Shown here: positions 11,441-24,200 of the stretch, one piece after another
How the letters are laid out: each line of letters begins with the position of its first letter
Numbering within the stretch: position 1 is the stretch's first letter
NCBI RefSeq assembly: GCF_963924675.1
Contig: NC_089220.1
Span: 56,058,639 to 56,122,638, forward strand
Origin: Phocoena phocoena
Taxonomy: Eukaryota; Chordata; Mammalia; Artiodactyla; Phocoenidae
Reading direction: 5' to 3'
Length of the DNA stretch: 64,000 bases
Notes under the pieces: model-generated
Told to the model about the DNA's origin: nothing
The model's database searches: none
Seen by the model: only the letters and a program-made list of their open reading frames with translations
Translations under genes and position numbers: made by a program

Positions 11441-12885
11441 ACTAAAATGGGATTTTGGATCTGTACCACTTGTTGCTTTGTGGTGATAAGGACTATATCA
11501 CTGGTAGTAGGTCAATTACTGATAGTCCTTGGCATAAAATAAGAATTCAATTGTTAAAAGTCTCATTTATAGTGAGATGAGTTGTTATAGTAATGGAAGC
11601 AATTGCACTAGTAAATCTATGTGATTTAAATAATGAGGGAAATAGTAATTACAAGCCCAATAGAATAGCATGGTCATTGCTAGGGTCATCTGGTGTACTA
11701 CAGAAAAATTTAAAAGGGCTGAAGTTGATTACTCATTAAGTAGACTAAATGTGAAAGCCAAAGGGTCCCCTTGGCCACATAAAAAATATCTTATTTCCTG
11801 CAGCCAAAATACAGAGAAGCCTTGAGCACCCATACCAGGACTTAACCATAAGAACAGCAAAGTTCTAAAGTGGTCTAAATTTTTCAAACTAGTCAAGACA
11901 CGTATTTCAACTATATATGTCCAGGGCTAGGAAACAATGAAACCATAATACATGGGATGAGGAAATTTAGGATGTTTCACTTGAAAACCTTGAATCTCCA
12001 TAATTCTATGAAACTTCTGTGCCTGCAGAAGTAATCTTTCTCCCTAGGTAAAGACAGCAAAACCCCTTGCTTTAAGATGATTCAGGAGCATCTCTCCTGC
12101 TAGGAAAAAAAAAAAAATTGTGACTGTGTCCCTTTCTCCACATCTGAACTCTAGACCAATAACTTAAGGGTTAGTCACATCATAATCCATCCAGGAAAGT
12201 GCTGGACCTGCTAAGGTACGAAAAGGAATATATCCTGAAGTTAATGCAAGACCAGCATCAGCCATGATACTATGCATGGGACTGGATAATGAAAGTCCCA
12301 GATCAAGGGGAGTGGAATATAAAGTTGGGCGATTAAGAGTTTACTGATATGGGGGCCTTCTCCTCAGATTCAGAATTTAACAAATGCGCAAGAGCCCTAA
12401 GAAATGATATGAACATCCTGCCAGAATGGCTCCTAGGAACTTGGAGAAAGTGATGAAATTTCAACAGTAAGGAAGGAATACCCGAATTGCTGTCTGTCAA
12501 TGGCAGTGAAAAGAGGAATGGGAAAGTCAGAGAACTGGTCATGGATATACAATGTAAGGCTGGAAATCCCACAAATAACTGTGCTCTATAGGGGCCCATA
12601 GAGAATATTCTGTTTACTAAAGCAATAAAGAGTGTACTTGACAGGGGCTCCAGAATCACTATCAAGGTAAATGAGGCTTTCATCTGTAGGCCAGGGCTGA
12701 CAGTAGGAGTCACCTTTGGAGAAATATAGAGCTGGGCTCGGTGATAACAATGGAGATGATGGGATTCTCCATAACAGAGGTCGGTTGACACAACTATCAC
12801 CAAGAATTTGGGTGAAATCATAAAAATAAGTTTCCAAACCAAAGAAGCCAGAAGATTTTGAGCCACAGCACTGTGGAAATTATTT
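11441..12885 (+). mobile_element. ERV-L 5' internal (leader/gag) remnant
   Basis: Continuous with the LTR. The first part (gatagtccttggcataaaat, taatggaagcaattgcacta) resembles the ERV-L leader and gag region. There is no open gag frame on the plus strand; the 177-codon frame on the minus strand at 12866-12333 is a shadow. The pol region and second LTR are absent at this locus. An A run at 12103-12115 is internal. Confidence 0.55.
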
Positions 12886-12899
12886 TAAAAACAATTCTA

Positions 12900-14495
12900 G
12901 TAAATAGAACCTTTTTTTCCCTGCTGTCTTGCCTTCTTTTGGATTAATGTTATTTAATATTATTATATTTTCCACTTACTAATTTAATCATTATACATTC
13001 TTACACAAGTCTTTTGGTGGTTACAGTAGAAATTACAGCCTTCAATTACTGTTTTATTGAAGTCAAGTATTTGTTTTTTTGTTACTTTTTATGGTAAAAT
13101 ACACATAACATAATATTTATCATTATCTATTTTTAGATGTACAATTCAGTGGCACTGAATACATTCACAAAGTTTTATAACCAGTACCATTATCTGGATC
13201 CATAGTTTTCATCATACTCAACATAAACTCTGTACCCCTTAAACAATAACTCCCCTTTCCTTCCTCCTCCAACCCCTGTTAACCTCTAGTCTATTTTCTG
13301 TCTAAATGAATTTGCCTGTTGTAGGAATTGCATATAAGTGAAATCATACAATATCTGTTCTTTTGTGTCTGGCTTATTTCACTTAGCATAATGTTTTCAA
13401 GGCTTTTTCATATTGTAGCCTATAACAAAATTTTATTCCTTTTTATGGCTAAGTAATCCCATTGTATTGATCCATTCATCTGTTGATGGACACTTCCGCC
13501 TTTTGGCTATTGTGAATGATGCCACTAAGAACATGGGTGTACAAATACCCTTTGAAGTCCCTGATTTCATTTCTTTTGTATGTACACCTATAAATGATTC
13601 ATCACTGGGTCATATATTAGTTCTATGTTTAACTTTTTGAGGAACTGCCAAACTTTTTTCCATAGGGGCTGCACCATTTCTTGTGTAATGCATGAGAGTT
13701 CCGATTTCTGTGCCTTTTTGTCAGCACTTGTTTGTAGTTTGTTGTTGTTTGTTTGTTTTGTTTCATTATTGTAGTCATCCTAGTAAGTGAGGTAGTATCT
13801 CATTGTGGTTTTCTTTCCATTTTCCTAGTGATTAATGATGTTGGGCATCTTTTGAAGTGTTTATTAGCAAGTAGTATATCTTTTTTGGCAAATGTCTATT
13901 CAAATCCTTTGCAAATTTTTGATTTAAGTTTTTTTGTTGTTGTTGAGTTATAAGAATTATTTATATATTCTGAATATTAATCCCTGATTGGATATATGAT
14001 TTGCAGACCTTTACTCCTGTGCGTAGGTTGTCCTTTCACTGTCTTGATAGTATCCTTTAATGCACAAAGGTCTTAATTTCGATAGTGTCCAATTTGTCTG
14101 TTTTTTTTTTTTTAATTTGTTGCCTTGCTTTTGGTGCCAAATCTATTAAATTGTGAAATCCAATCTCACGAAGATTTTCCCTGATACTTTCTTCTAAACG
14201 TTTTATAGTTTTAGCTCTTAAATTTAGGTATTTAACCTATTTGAGTTAAATTTTGCGTATGGTATTAAGTAAGGGTCCAACTTCATTATTTTGTGAGAGG
14301 GTACCCAGTTTTTTGGCACCATTGTTGAAAAGAACTGCCCTTTTCCCATTGAATTCATGTCATCATTATCAAAAATCATTTGACCATATATATACAAGGG
14401 TTTATTTCTGGGTTCTCTATTCTATTTCATTGGTTTTGATATGTTTATATGGTATTGTCCTTATGTCAGTACCATACTTTCTTTAAAAATGATCT
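12900..14495 (-). mobile_element. Old L1 (L1MB/L1MA-like), ORF2 3' part and 3' UTR
   Basis: From about 13070 to 14495 the minus strand carries L1 3' sequence and ORF2, heavily broken. Blocks such as cccattgtattgatccattcatctgttgatggacac (in two parts, 13457-13492) and ggctattgtgaatgatg match the same region of the other L1 copies in the window. A short, more diverged L1-like piece lies at 12925-13055. No frame over 77 codons survives. Confidence 0.8.
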
Positions 14496-15507
14496 GTCTA
14501 TTGCCAAATTTTCATTATAAATCATTTACTATCTTTGTAATGAGAAAAATGCAAAATAAATAAACATAAAAACAACCCTTCTTTGACCCATTTCTTCATC
14601 TAGATTCTTGCTTTCCCTTTATAGTCACTCTCCTCAATTGGATATTCTACTCTTAACCTCTCAATACTTTTAATAATGTTTGCAAAAAGCTTCTATTAAT
14701 AAAAAAATAAAGGAAAAATTTAAAAAACAGGTACCTGATATGCAGGCATTCACAAAAATGGGAATGCAACTAGCCAGTAAATCAAGTAACTGATATTCAG
14801 TATTACTAGAATTTAGAGAAGTGCACATTAAAAATTTAGGAATAAGCTAATCTTACAATCTGGCAGAAACTTAAAGTAATATGCTGGTAAGGTGTAAAGT
14901 AAAGAAACACTTATTTGTCCCTAGGAATGTGTGAATTACTGCTACTACTTGGAACCAAAATGGCAGTCATTAAGTTAAAGCATATAACATTTACTCCTCA
15001 ATCACAATTTTGGCGATCTTTCCTACATAATTAACATTGTTAGCATGTAAGGGCAAAATTTTCTTGATGTCAGTTAAAAGAAATAAATCCTCATTTTTAA
15101 ATTAATGTATATTTATATGTTAATATAGTATATAAAGTTATATTAACTTTAAAAGTATTTTCCCTTTGGGAAAAGTTAGTCTCTTTATATAAGCACTTTA
15201 CCAATGATAATTTATATATGTGATAACGATTCTGAGAAGAACAGAAATTACACTAAACTACATCAATGTTCAGAGGCCCTTAAACTAAAACCATAAAAGA
15301 TTTGGTGTGCTATTTATTCATTCATTTGGCAGATAGTACTACAAAAATTGAACATAAAGGAAAAGCAAATATGTTAATATTTCTTAAAGCTGTTGAGTGC
15401 TGACAGTTCTCAGATAAGACATTTATGTAGTTTCCATTTATTTTGAAGATAAGAATATTAAGCTGAAAGCCTTTAAATATAACTCAGCTTAAAAATTTTA
15501 GCAGGCA
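14496..15507. other. No gene recognised
   Basis: AT-rich sequence between an L1 and a SINE. I see no exon-like frame and no repeat that I can name. Confidence 0.5.
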
Positions 15508-15724
15508 GGCTTCCCTGGTGGTGCAGTGGTTGAGAGTCTGCCTGCCAATGCAGGGGACACGGGTTTGTGCCCCGGTCCGGGAAGATCCCACATGCCGCGG
15601 AGCGGCTGGGCCCGTGAGCCATGGCCGCTGAGCCTGCGCGTCCAAAGCCTGTGTTCCGCAATGGGAGAGGCCACAACAGTGAGAGGCCCGCGTACCGCAA
15701 AAAAAAAAAAAAAAAAAAAAAAAA
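15508..15724 (+). mobile_element. CHR-type SINE with long A tail
   Basis: About 190-bp body with the tRNA-like head (A box tggtgcagtgg, B-box-like gggtttgtgcc) and a 26-nt A tail. A short target duplication agcagg is seen at 15500-15505 and 15727-15732. The frames of 75-88 codons over it on both strands, one reading the A tail as poly-Lys, are artefacts of this SINE. Confidence 0.95.
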
Positions 15725-16324
15725 TCAGCAGGAATGACTTTGCCAACTTATCAAATTGATGCAAGAGATATTTGTATTTTTCATATGATGTTATTACATG
15801 AATACATACATGTTATTTGTAGATATATTTATTTTATGTAATTTTAATATATAATAACTAAAACAGAAGCTAAATAGAAACTAAAGAGAAATGTTATCAT
15901 TAATAAATAATAAAATTTATTTATTTAGAATGTACCCCATACAGAAGAAGGTATGCATATGTAATCAAGAAAAAATAAGCCATTTGATGTAGAAAAATAA
16001 ACAATAGTCAGCAACTTAAAACAATAAGAAAAATCTTCAAAGGATGTTTATTAATTAGCAAATTTTGTTGAAACACACTCTGTTCAGAAAATATGTGTAA
16101 CAATATTGTCTGCACGACAAAGTAAAAAATAGAAATGACCCGAGCAAACATTGGGGTGTGTAGTGACTTAAGCTAGGAAATGCAAGGAAAAAGGCAACTT
16201 TTAATGGAAAAACATAGATAGTTTTGCACAGGAAAAGATCGAGATGTTAAAAAGGTATTAACTAATTTTCTGTTTCGGTACTGATATGTAAATAACTTGG
16301 CAGTTATCACTACCATCCTTCCAA
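15725..16324. other. AT-rich, nothing recognised
   Basis: Strongly AT-rich, with many short TA and A runs and no open frame of note. Confidence 0.5.
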
Positions 16325-19004
16325 TTAAAAAAAAAAATCAGAAAAACTGGAGATCAACCACTTTCTTGGACCCATGAGGCTTGTGGTCTCAGGGCAAATG
16401 GCCACTTTGCATTCTGGAGGAACAGGTATGTTCATTCAGTCACAGCCAATATCTGTTTATCTGAAGCACAAATGGCTAGAACTATAAACTTATATGAACA
16501 TTTAAATGGTAATTTTGACACATAGCCAAAGGCTGGGTGTGGGGTAGCATGAGTGTGAGAAATTCATGTGGTCCAAGGTCTTAGGCACACCCCAGGACTT
16601 TCCCTGCTTTTACCTACGGAAACATTACCACATTCTCAAAGTGAAGTTCCAAGAAAAGATACCCTTAGGACTCTGGCAGCAGGAGGAGGAAAATAACCAT
16701 TGTGAAACAAGCACACCATCATTTTTATGGCAAAGGCCTACCCTCTGAGGGGTAAGGAACTTGTCAGAGTGCAATTCTGAAACTTATCCCACCTGGAGAA
16801 AGGGGATTTGTCCCTGTTCCATCCTTCTCTAGCCTTTCTGTCTCATCTTTGGGAAAAACAAAATTAAAAATCATAGTCAGAAAGGACTGGGGTTTCATGG
16901 AAATAGAATGCAAATATTCCTACAGGGAAGTAAACCAAGATATTTCCTGCAGAAACACAGAGTTGTGAAAATCACAAGTCTGATGCACAGGTGCACTAAA
17001 ACACTGACATTAAGTCAGAAGGCTATAGTATTCTCCCCCATCCCCTGCACCTTACTACCACAAAGGTCACAAGTATAAGTAAAGTGGATTGTAGCTGAAA
17101 GAGATACAAAACACAGATTCTCCCTGTTCTGGAGTACAGTCAATAGGGGAGACAAAAAAAAGAACACTAGAAAAATTTAAAGATTCTTATACCTAAAGTT
17201 GGTATTCTTATACCAACAAACGTTAGGCACAGCTGAATTCCTAGCTAGATTAATGTGAATCTTCACATTATAGGCCTATTCACCCTAGTTCCAATTGTCT
17301 GATATGTGTTGAACTTTCAACAAAAAATGCAAAACATGCAAGAAAAATAAACAACAAAAAATAAAATGCAGTCTGAAGATACAAAGCAATAATCAGAAAC
17401 AGACTCAGAGGTGTAACATAGATGTTGGAATAATCAGATAGGAAATAAAATAATTATGATTAACATGTTAAGGTCTCTATGGCAAATGATACAATGTCCA
17501 AGAACAGATGGGTGATGTAAACAGGAAGATGGACACTCTATGAAAGTATAAAAAATAAATAGTAGAAAAGAAGTTTGGCTTTGATGAGCTCATCATTAGA
17601 CTCAGTACAGTGAGGATGCAATCAGTAAATGTGAAAATAGATCAATGGAAACTTATCAATATGAAATAAAAATAGAAAAGAGAATGGATAAAAGAAAAAA
17701 CCAAAAACAGAGTATCCAACAACAAGGGGAAAATATTGTTTAAAGTGCAAGTAATTGGAATACAAAAGAAGACAGAGAGAGAGAGAATGGAGTAGAAGAA
17801 ATATTTGAGATAATAATGGCCAAGAAGTTTCCAAAATCAATGACAAATATCAAGCAATAGATACAGAAAACTCAGAGAACATCTAACAGGATAAATACAA
17901 AAAACTATCAACCAAAGAATGTTTGAAATGGAAAAGGAGTCATCCCAAGAGCATCAGATAATTCTGAGAGAATAATATGAACAGCTATATGTCTGCAGAT
18001 TTGATTACTTCTTAAAAAAATAAATCATTAGAAACTCACACAAGGAAAAATAAACTGCATAACCCTGTAATTATTAAAGAAATAAAATAAATAACTTAAA
18101 ACCTTCCAAAAAGGAAAGAATCAGACTGATGGTTTGCTGAAGTCTACCAACTTTTGAAGAAGAAATTATACTGATTCTCTACTTTGTCTCCCTGAATATA
18201 GAAGCAGAATGAACATGCATTCAATATTAACTCATTCAATATAAGATTAGCATCACAACCCTACCAAACCTAGATAAATACAAGAAAAAAATTACAGAAC
18301 AGTATCTTTCATGAACAAAAAGGCAAAAATCCTCAATAAATATTTTCAAATAAGATCCAAAAATAAATGAAAAAAAAGGTGGAAGTGGTTCCAAGTATAT
18401 GAGGATGGTAGAATATTTGAAGCTAATCAATGTAATTAACCATGTAAACCGACTAAAGAAGAAAAATCATATGATCATATCAATTAAAGCAGAAAAAACA
18501 TTTAAGAAAATCCAACACTCATTCATGATAAAAACTCTCAGCAAACTATGACTAGATGGAAACCTAATTAACTAAAGAATATCAATAAAAACCTATAGCT
18601 AATACCATACTGAATGCATTTTCCCTGAGATCAGGAAAAATTCAGGGATATTCTATTCTTAGTCTCTATTATCCTGGAAATCTTAGCTAGTACAATAAGG
18701 AAAAAATAAAATGAAAATGAAAGATATACTGATTGTATAGGAAAAATCAAAACTGCCTTTATTTGTAGATGACATGACTGTAAAAAAAACCCTAAAGAAT
18801 CTATAAAGGAACCCATGGAACTAAGAAGCAAATATATCAAGTCACAGAATATGAGGTCAATATAAAAAAGTTTATTGATATCCTGTATATAAGAAGTGAA
18901 TAACTGGAATTTGCAATTAAAAATCAGTACCTTTTACAATAGCACAAAATTTAAATACTTAGGTGTAAATCTAACAAAATAGGTACAGGGTGTACCTTTA
19001 CAAA
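16325..19004 (+). mobile_element. Ancient L1M: 5' UTR, ORF1-like and early ORF2 region
   Basis: The first part of a long, very old L1 that continues at 19435 and 21584. The head (16325-18000) is paralogous to 2640-4400. From about 18220 it is ORF2, with degenerate forms of the L1 RT region, for example tttatttgtagatgacatgactgt near 18759-18782 (remnant of the active-site segment). No frame is open. A MaLR-type LTR interrupts it. Confidence 0.75.
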
Positions 19005-19434
19005 ATAGGTGTATTATTTTCCTATTGTTGCTATAACAAATGATTGCATTTTGTGGCTTAAACAATACAAATGTATTCTCTTACTCTTCTGGAGGTCAGA
19101 AGTCTAAAATCAAGGTATTGGTAAGAGTGCCTTTCTTCTGGTGCTTCAGGGAAGAATTCATTTCCTTGGATTTTTCATCTTCTAGAGGCTTCCTGTATTC
19201 CTTGGCTGTGGCCTTTTCCTCATATCACTCTAACCAGTTGCTTCCACTGTTTCGTCTACTATTCAATCTGATCCTTTTTCCTTTTTCTAATAAGAACTCT
19301 TGATTACGTTGTGTCCACCATATCCAGGATAATCTTCCCATCTCAAGAGTGCTTTACTTTGTAAGATGACATATTCACAGGATCTGAGGATTAGAACATG
19401 AACATCTTTGGGGGTAGTTACTAAGCCTAACACA
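19005..19434 (-). mobile_element. MaLR-type LTR (MLT1-like) inside the L1M
   Basis: Read on the minus strand the element starts tgtgttaggc (19434-19425) and contains the gatgttcatgttctaatcctc, gggaagattatcctggat and gacttctgacctccagaa blocks typical of MLT1-like LTRs. L1M sequence flanks both sides (ctaacaaaataggtacaggg before, tggagaacatcacaaaactc after), so it inserted into the L1M. The left edge is blurred by a second copy of the short run acaaaataggt. Confidence 0.65.
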
Positions 19435-21362
19435 TCTATATGGAGAACATCACAAAACTCTGGAAAACAAATCTGTGTGTTTTGGGGTTTAGTAATGAGT
19501 CTTAGATACAACACCAAAAGCATGATCCATGAAAGAAAAAGAAAAAAGAAAAAACTTAGACTTTAATTAAGTTAAAAAGCTGCTCTGTGGAAGACGTTGT
19601 AATATAATAAAAATACAAGTCACAGACTGGCAAAAATGGTTGTAAAACATACTATCTGATTTTTTAAAAACTTGTATCAAAAATATACAGACAACTCTTA
19701 AATCAACAAAAAATGGGCAGAATATCTGAACAGACACCTCACCCAAGAATATATACAGATAGCAAATAATATATGAAAAGATGCTCAAGAAGTTTTATTA
19801 GGGAAATGCAAATGTAAAGTATAGACACATAAAAATGGCAAGAATGCAAAAACTGTCAGTGCCAACTTTTGGCAAGTTTCTGATGCAAAGGGAACTCTCA
19901 TTCACAGCCGGTGGGAAAGCAAAATGTACAGTGCTTTCAGAAATCTGTTTGGATGTTTTTAATACAGCTAAACATAGTCTTACCATATGATCAAACAATC
20001 ATTCTCCTAGATGTTAACCCAACATATGTAAAAATACATATGCATATAAAACCTGTAAATAAATACTTATAGCAACTTTATTCATAATCATCAAAAATTG
20101 GAAGTAACAAGAATATCCTTCACTGGGTGACTGAATTAACAAACTGTCATACATTTATGTAATGGAATACTATTCAGTGATAAAAAGGAGTGATTTATCA
20201 AATCATGCAAAAGCATGGATGGAATTTAAGTGCATATTACTAAATTGGATAAGCTAGTCTGAAAAGGCTACATACAGAATGATTTCATTTATATGACATT
20301 TTAGAAAAGGTTAAATATAGAGTCAGTAAACAAATCAGCAATTACCAGTGATTTGGAGGAAGAGTAGGGTTGAATACAGGAAGCATGGGCAATTTTTTTA
20401 GGGGCATAAAATTATTTTGTATGATGCTGTAATGGGGGGGTACAGACACCATGCAACTGTCAAAACTCCTAGAACTTTACTATACAAAGAGTGGACATTA
20501 ATATATGCAAACAAAATCATTTAGGGGATCAGCTAATCCCAGTGTGGAATTCAGAATGTGACAAAATAATACCTGTTACAAGTAAGGAAAAAGTTTGGGG
20601 AAAACAAAAATCCTAACTTAAGTGACTTTGGAAGTGTGGGGCGTGGGGGCGGGGATGTAAGACTAAATTTAAAATGAACTCTATATAAGGAATGTACTCT
20701 AGTTGATAAAGTTGTTTACCACAAACGTGGGTCGAACAATTATGAGACCACTGTACATGCTTAGTGAAATTGAACAATTAAGTAAATGGATGGCAGATGG
20801 TGAGAGATTGTATCTCACTGTTGGAAAGGGGGGTTAGAGACAAGCAAGAGGAGTCTAAATGATCCATGTGGTACTGGATTAGAGTTGGAGAATTCACTAG
20901 GACTTTATGGATAGCTTCATATAGATAGAAATTGATACATATAGAAAATGTTTAGATGTGTGTATATATATATGGGTGTGCACACATATATTTCCTTGCT
21001 CTGCTGGATGAACATATATGGAAGCAATGATACCACAATGGTAATGGGGTAACTAGTATCCCATTTTTAGTTCCAAATACTATTGTCCAATAAAAATATT
21101 CAGGACTTTTTGAAAAATGGCTGATTCTAGCACCCTGTCAGGTAATATACATGATGAGCCTGGAGTATCATGTAGTACCAGAAAGTAAGATAATACTCAA
21201 ACAAATGAACAAAAAAGAAAATACAAAAACAAATTTAAGAAATGGGCTTACATTAAAGGGACAGAGGAGCCAGATGAAATAGATACCAATGGTCAAAGCT
21301 GTGATAATTTGAGCAACACCATAAAGTAGTACTAGATTATAATCCAACATTTAAAGTAAATA
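19435..21362 (+). mobile_element. Ancient L1M: late ORF2 and 3' UTR start
   Basis: Continuation of the L1M after the LTR. At 19690-20300 it carries recognisable late ORF2 blocks (aaaatgggcagaatatctgaacagacacctcaccc, in two parts, and gtaatggaatactattcagtg), then 3' UTR. A G7 run sits at 20434-20440. The block accaatggtcaaagctg (21285-21301) is the counterpart of 4824-4840. Confidence 0.8.
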
Positions 21363-21583
21363 CAGTTGACCCTTGAGCAACACAAGTTTGAACTGTGAGG
21401 GTCCACTTATACACAGATTCTTTTCAATAGTAAATAGTGCAGGACTGCATGCTCCTCGGTTGTTTGAGTCTGATGATGCAGAGGAACCACGTATAAGGAG
21501 GGCTAACTATAAAGTTATATTAGGATTTTTGGCTACATAGAGGGTCAGTGCCCTTAACCCTTGCATTGTTTGAGGGTCAGCTG
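21363..21583. mobile_element. Tigger-like non-autonomous DNA transposon
   Basis: The ends are inverted: cagttgacccttgagcaaca at the left and the complementary tgcattgtttgagggtcagctg at the right (given in two runs, ending 21583). TA flanks both sides (21361-21362 and 21584-21585), the target duplication of Tc1/mariner elements. There is no transposase frame in its 221 bp. It sits in the 3' UTR of the L1M, so it arrived later. Confidence 0.8.
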
Positions 21584-21962
21584 TATTCATGAATCCATGT
21601 AATATTAATAACTGATTGGATTGATAAATAATGGAGAATAGATACATCTGCTCTAGAGAAAAATTCCAAATAATCTATGCAGAAATCCTCCACTTAAGGA
21701 AGGAGAACATAACTCTCCACTCCTTAAGTATGTGCTATGTATAATAACTTCCTTCCAAAGAGTACAGTATGGAAAGAGGTTGGAAAGGAATAACTTTACA
21801 GGGGACAAAGCTAACACTACTTCAGCCATGTGATCAAGCTCAACATAGAGTGATAAGTCATTTAGATAGTAGTATCCTAAGTATGATGTGATGAGAATGA
21901 CACTGTACCTCTGTGTCTCCCTCCTCAAACTTCGTTAACCCAGTCTAATCACCTGAAAAACA
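21584..21962 (+). mobile_element. Ancient L1M 3' UTR end
   Basis: L1M 3' sequence resumes after the DNA transposon and parallels 5580-5890 (ccactccttaag at 21717-21728, then acttccttccaaagagtacag). It stops near 21962. Confidence 0.7.
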
Positions 21963-22980
21963 TAGATATGTTAATTACTTAGGAGTGGTTAGTGCTCTAT
22001 ATGCTGATGAGACAACCAATATATGCTCCTGAACCTTAGCTATAAAACATCTCCTCTTGGAGTTGGTTCTGGATTCTAAAGCATGCAAATTGTCCTTTAA
22101 TCAGTAATAGAATAATACAAAAATAGCTGATTTAATAATTTAGTCTATAAAATGTTGTGCTGATAAAAGGGCATTAAAAGAAAATTGATAATCCAGGAAT
22201 CCAAGGGTGAATATTTCCCTAAAAATCCTAGATGTATACTTGCATTCAGGATTGATTACTAGAATCCTACTTAACTGTTTCACTTTAAATCAATACCCAC
22301 ATAATTATCTTTATTTTAAATTTATTTGACTGTATGTTTCCTTCTCCTTTCCGTGGTTGAATGCCTAAAAAGCTGTTGAGGCAGACTACTAAAATTGTTT
22401 TACAAGCTTCTTCATAGTCAACTTTAGGAAACAGGGTATTTGTTGGAGAAAGGAGAAAAAAGAATAGATTGAGCCACAATTATATAAAGGTCCCCAAATC
22501 AACCATGTAATTTATAAGCTGCTTTGTAAATAACCTGCTTCACAATAAGTATTAAAACCATCAGCTGTTAGTTTGAACATAACATTAATAAAATATTTCT
22601 AAAAGCTTATGACAAAAACAAATTTGGGGATGATATATAGTTTTTACTTTCATGGAGATAAAGTGAAAAAATATATTTGCAGAAGATAATGGCTAGAAGT
22701 ATCATACAAAAGAAAAATTGGGGTCTTTTTCATGATTGTATTCCTAGTGTTTAGTATAAAATGTGTTTTTTAATTATTAAACACTCAGCAAGTATTCTTC
22801 AAATGAGTTATTATTCCAAACACTTTGTCCTATACTTTTATTACATTTAATATATCTTTAAATATAATAATATTTGTATTTATTTCCATCATCTCTACTA
22901 GCTTATTCTTTGGGCTTTTTAAGTAGGTAACAAAATCAGAAATATGCCTTTAAGAAAACAATTATTTAATAAATATTACA
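21963..22980. other. No gene recognised
   Basis: AT-rich. A stretch near 22740-22800 vaguely resembles the 3' end of MIR/L2 elements, but too weakly to call. Nothing else is recognised. Confidence 0.45.
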
Positions 22981-23290
22981 GGGACTTCCCTGGTGGCACA
23001 GTGGTTAAGAATCCGCCTGCCAGTGCAGGGGACACAGGTTCGAGTCCTGGTCCGGGAAGATCCCACGTGCTGCGGAGCAGCTAAGCCTGTGTGCCACAAC
23101 TACTGAGCCTGTGCTCTAGAGCCCACAGGCCACAACTACTGAAGCCCGTGCGCCTAGAGCCTGTGCTCGCAACAAGAGAAGCCATCGCAATGAGAAGCCC
23201 ACTCACTGCAACGAAGAGTAGCCCCCGCTCGTGGCAACTAGAGAAAGCCCGCACGCACTAACAAAGACCCAAGGCAGCCAAAATCAAATA
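22981..23290 (+). mobile_element. Longer CHR-type SINE (about 310 bp)
   Basis: Starts gggacttccctggtggcaca. The B box ggttcgagtcc is intact. The body is longer than that of the other copies, with the extra cacaactactgagcctgtg and gcaacaagagaagccatcgc blocks, like the copy at 40814. It ends in a poor A-rich tail; no clear target duplication. Confidence 0.93.
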
Positions 23291-23293
23291 GAT

Positions 23294-23425
23294 AATTACC
23301 TGGGATACATCTTTAAAAAACGTAGATTCTACAGGTCTAAAATGAGGATTAGAAATCTGCATTTTAAATAGGCTTCCCTGGTCATTCTTAGGCTCAATAA
23401 AAAACTTGAGAGCCAATGCTAGGGG
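23294..23425. mobile_element. MER5-like hAT-Charlie fragment
   Basis: Blocks attacctgggatacatcttt, agaaatctgcattttaaata and aacttgagagccaatgc correspond in order to the second half of MER5-type elements. The SINE ends immediately before it. Old and diverged; the left terminal repeat was not found. Confidence 0.5.
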
Positions 23426-23689
23426 ATATAGATTCACATTTAGCCCTGGGGTATCTTAAAGAAGCTAGGTACACTATTACATAATACTGCATTAGAGATC
23501 TTAGCTCTCTGATAATGAAGCTGAAGTTCACCAATTAGTGTGGGCCCTGAATTACTGAGAATCAAAAGATCAAAATATCTCTGGATATTAATGGATTTAT
23601 AAAAACCACATTGTTGTTGAGTCATACCTGTGATAGGCTGAGAGTTTTTGGCATTCTTCGCTGTCCTTTGTATGCCAGTAGTATAAACA

Positions 23690-24200
23690 AAAGTATATTA
23701 AATCTGTCACTTTCTCCTAAACCATTTTGATTATGACTTGCCGCCTTCAACCTCTTCCTTATGCAATATTGCCTGCATACCTGCCTTTTGACCTTAAGGG
23801 ACTGCTTTTATCATATCACTTATTTGTTTAAAATTCCATTAATGGTTCATTGGTAATTCCAGAATCAAGTTCAGTTTTAAAGGCATATAAGGTCTCCTCC
23901 GTAGATTCCTTTATTCCCCCTTCCATTATGATCTCCCTTTTTTTTTTTTACTAACATGCTGTGGTGAGCATGTGTCTTTAAAAATCTTAATTCACAATTC
24001 TGAAGCTGGAATATCCAACCTTCATCTCCCAGCTTTTCACAATTATAGCTGTCCTTACGGTTCACAACAAATCTCACTTTTACCTTTAAGTCTTAATCTC
24101 TTTCCTTATCCATGGGACTGTCCCTTCTCTTAAATCTCCTATGGCTTATGTTAACTTTTATTCACTTAGTATTTTTCATTTATTGCTTTTATCATATTTT
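23690..24200. mobile_element. L2-like ancient LINE fragment
   Basis: The order tcacttatttgtttaaaattccattaatggttc followed by a ...aggcatataaggtc... block (positions 23817-23892) resembles the L2 3' region. Heavily diverged; orientation and edges are uncertain. Confidence 0.35.

Noticed and set aside
12333..12866. 177-codon minus-strand frame
   Set aside because: It runs antisense through the ERV-L internal remnant and has no recognisable domain.
22981..23055. tRNA gene, because of good A and B boxes
   Set aside because: It is the tRNA-derived head of a SINE; the cloverleaf is not maintained.
23371..23386. Another SINE start (aggcttccctggtcat)
   Set aside because: Only the first bases resemble the SINE head; the surroundings fit a MER5-like fragment.
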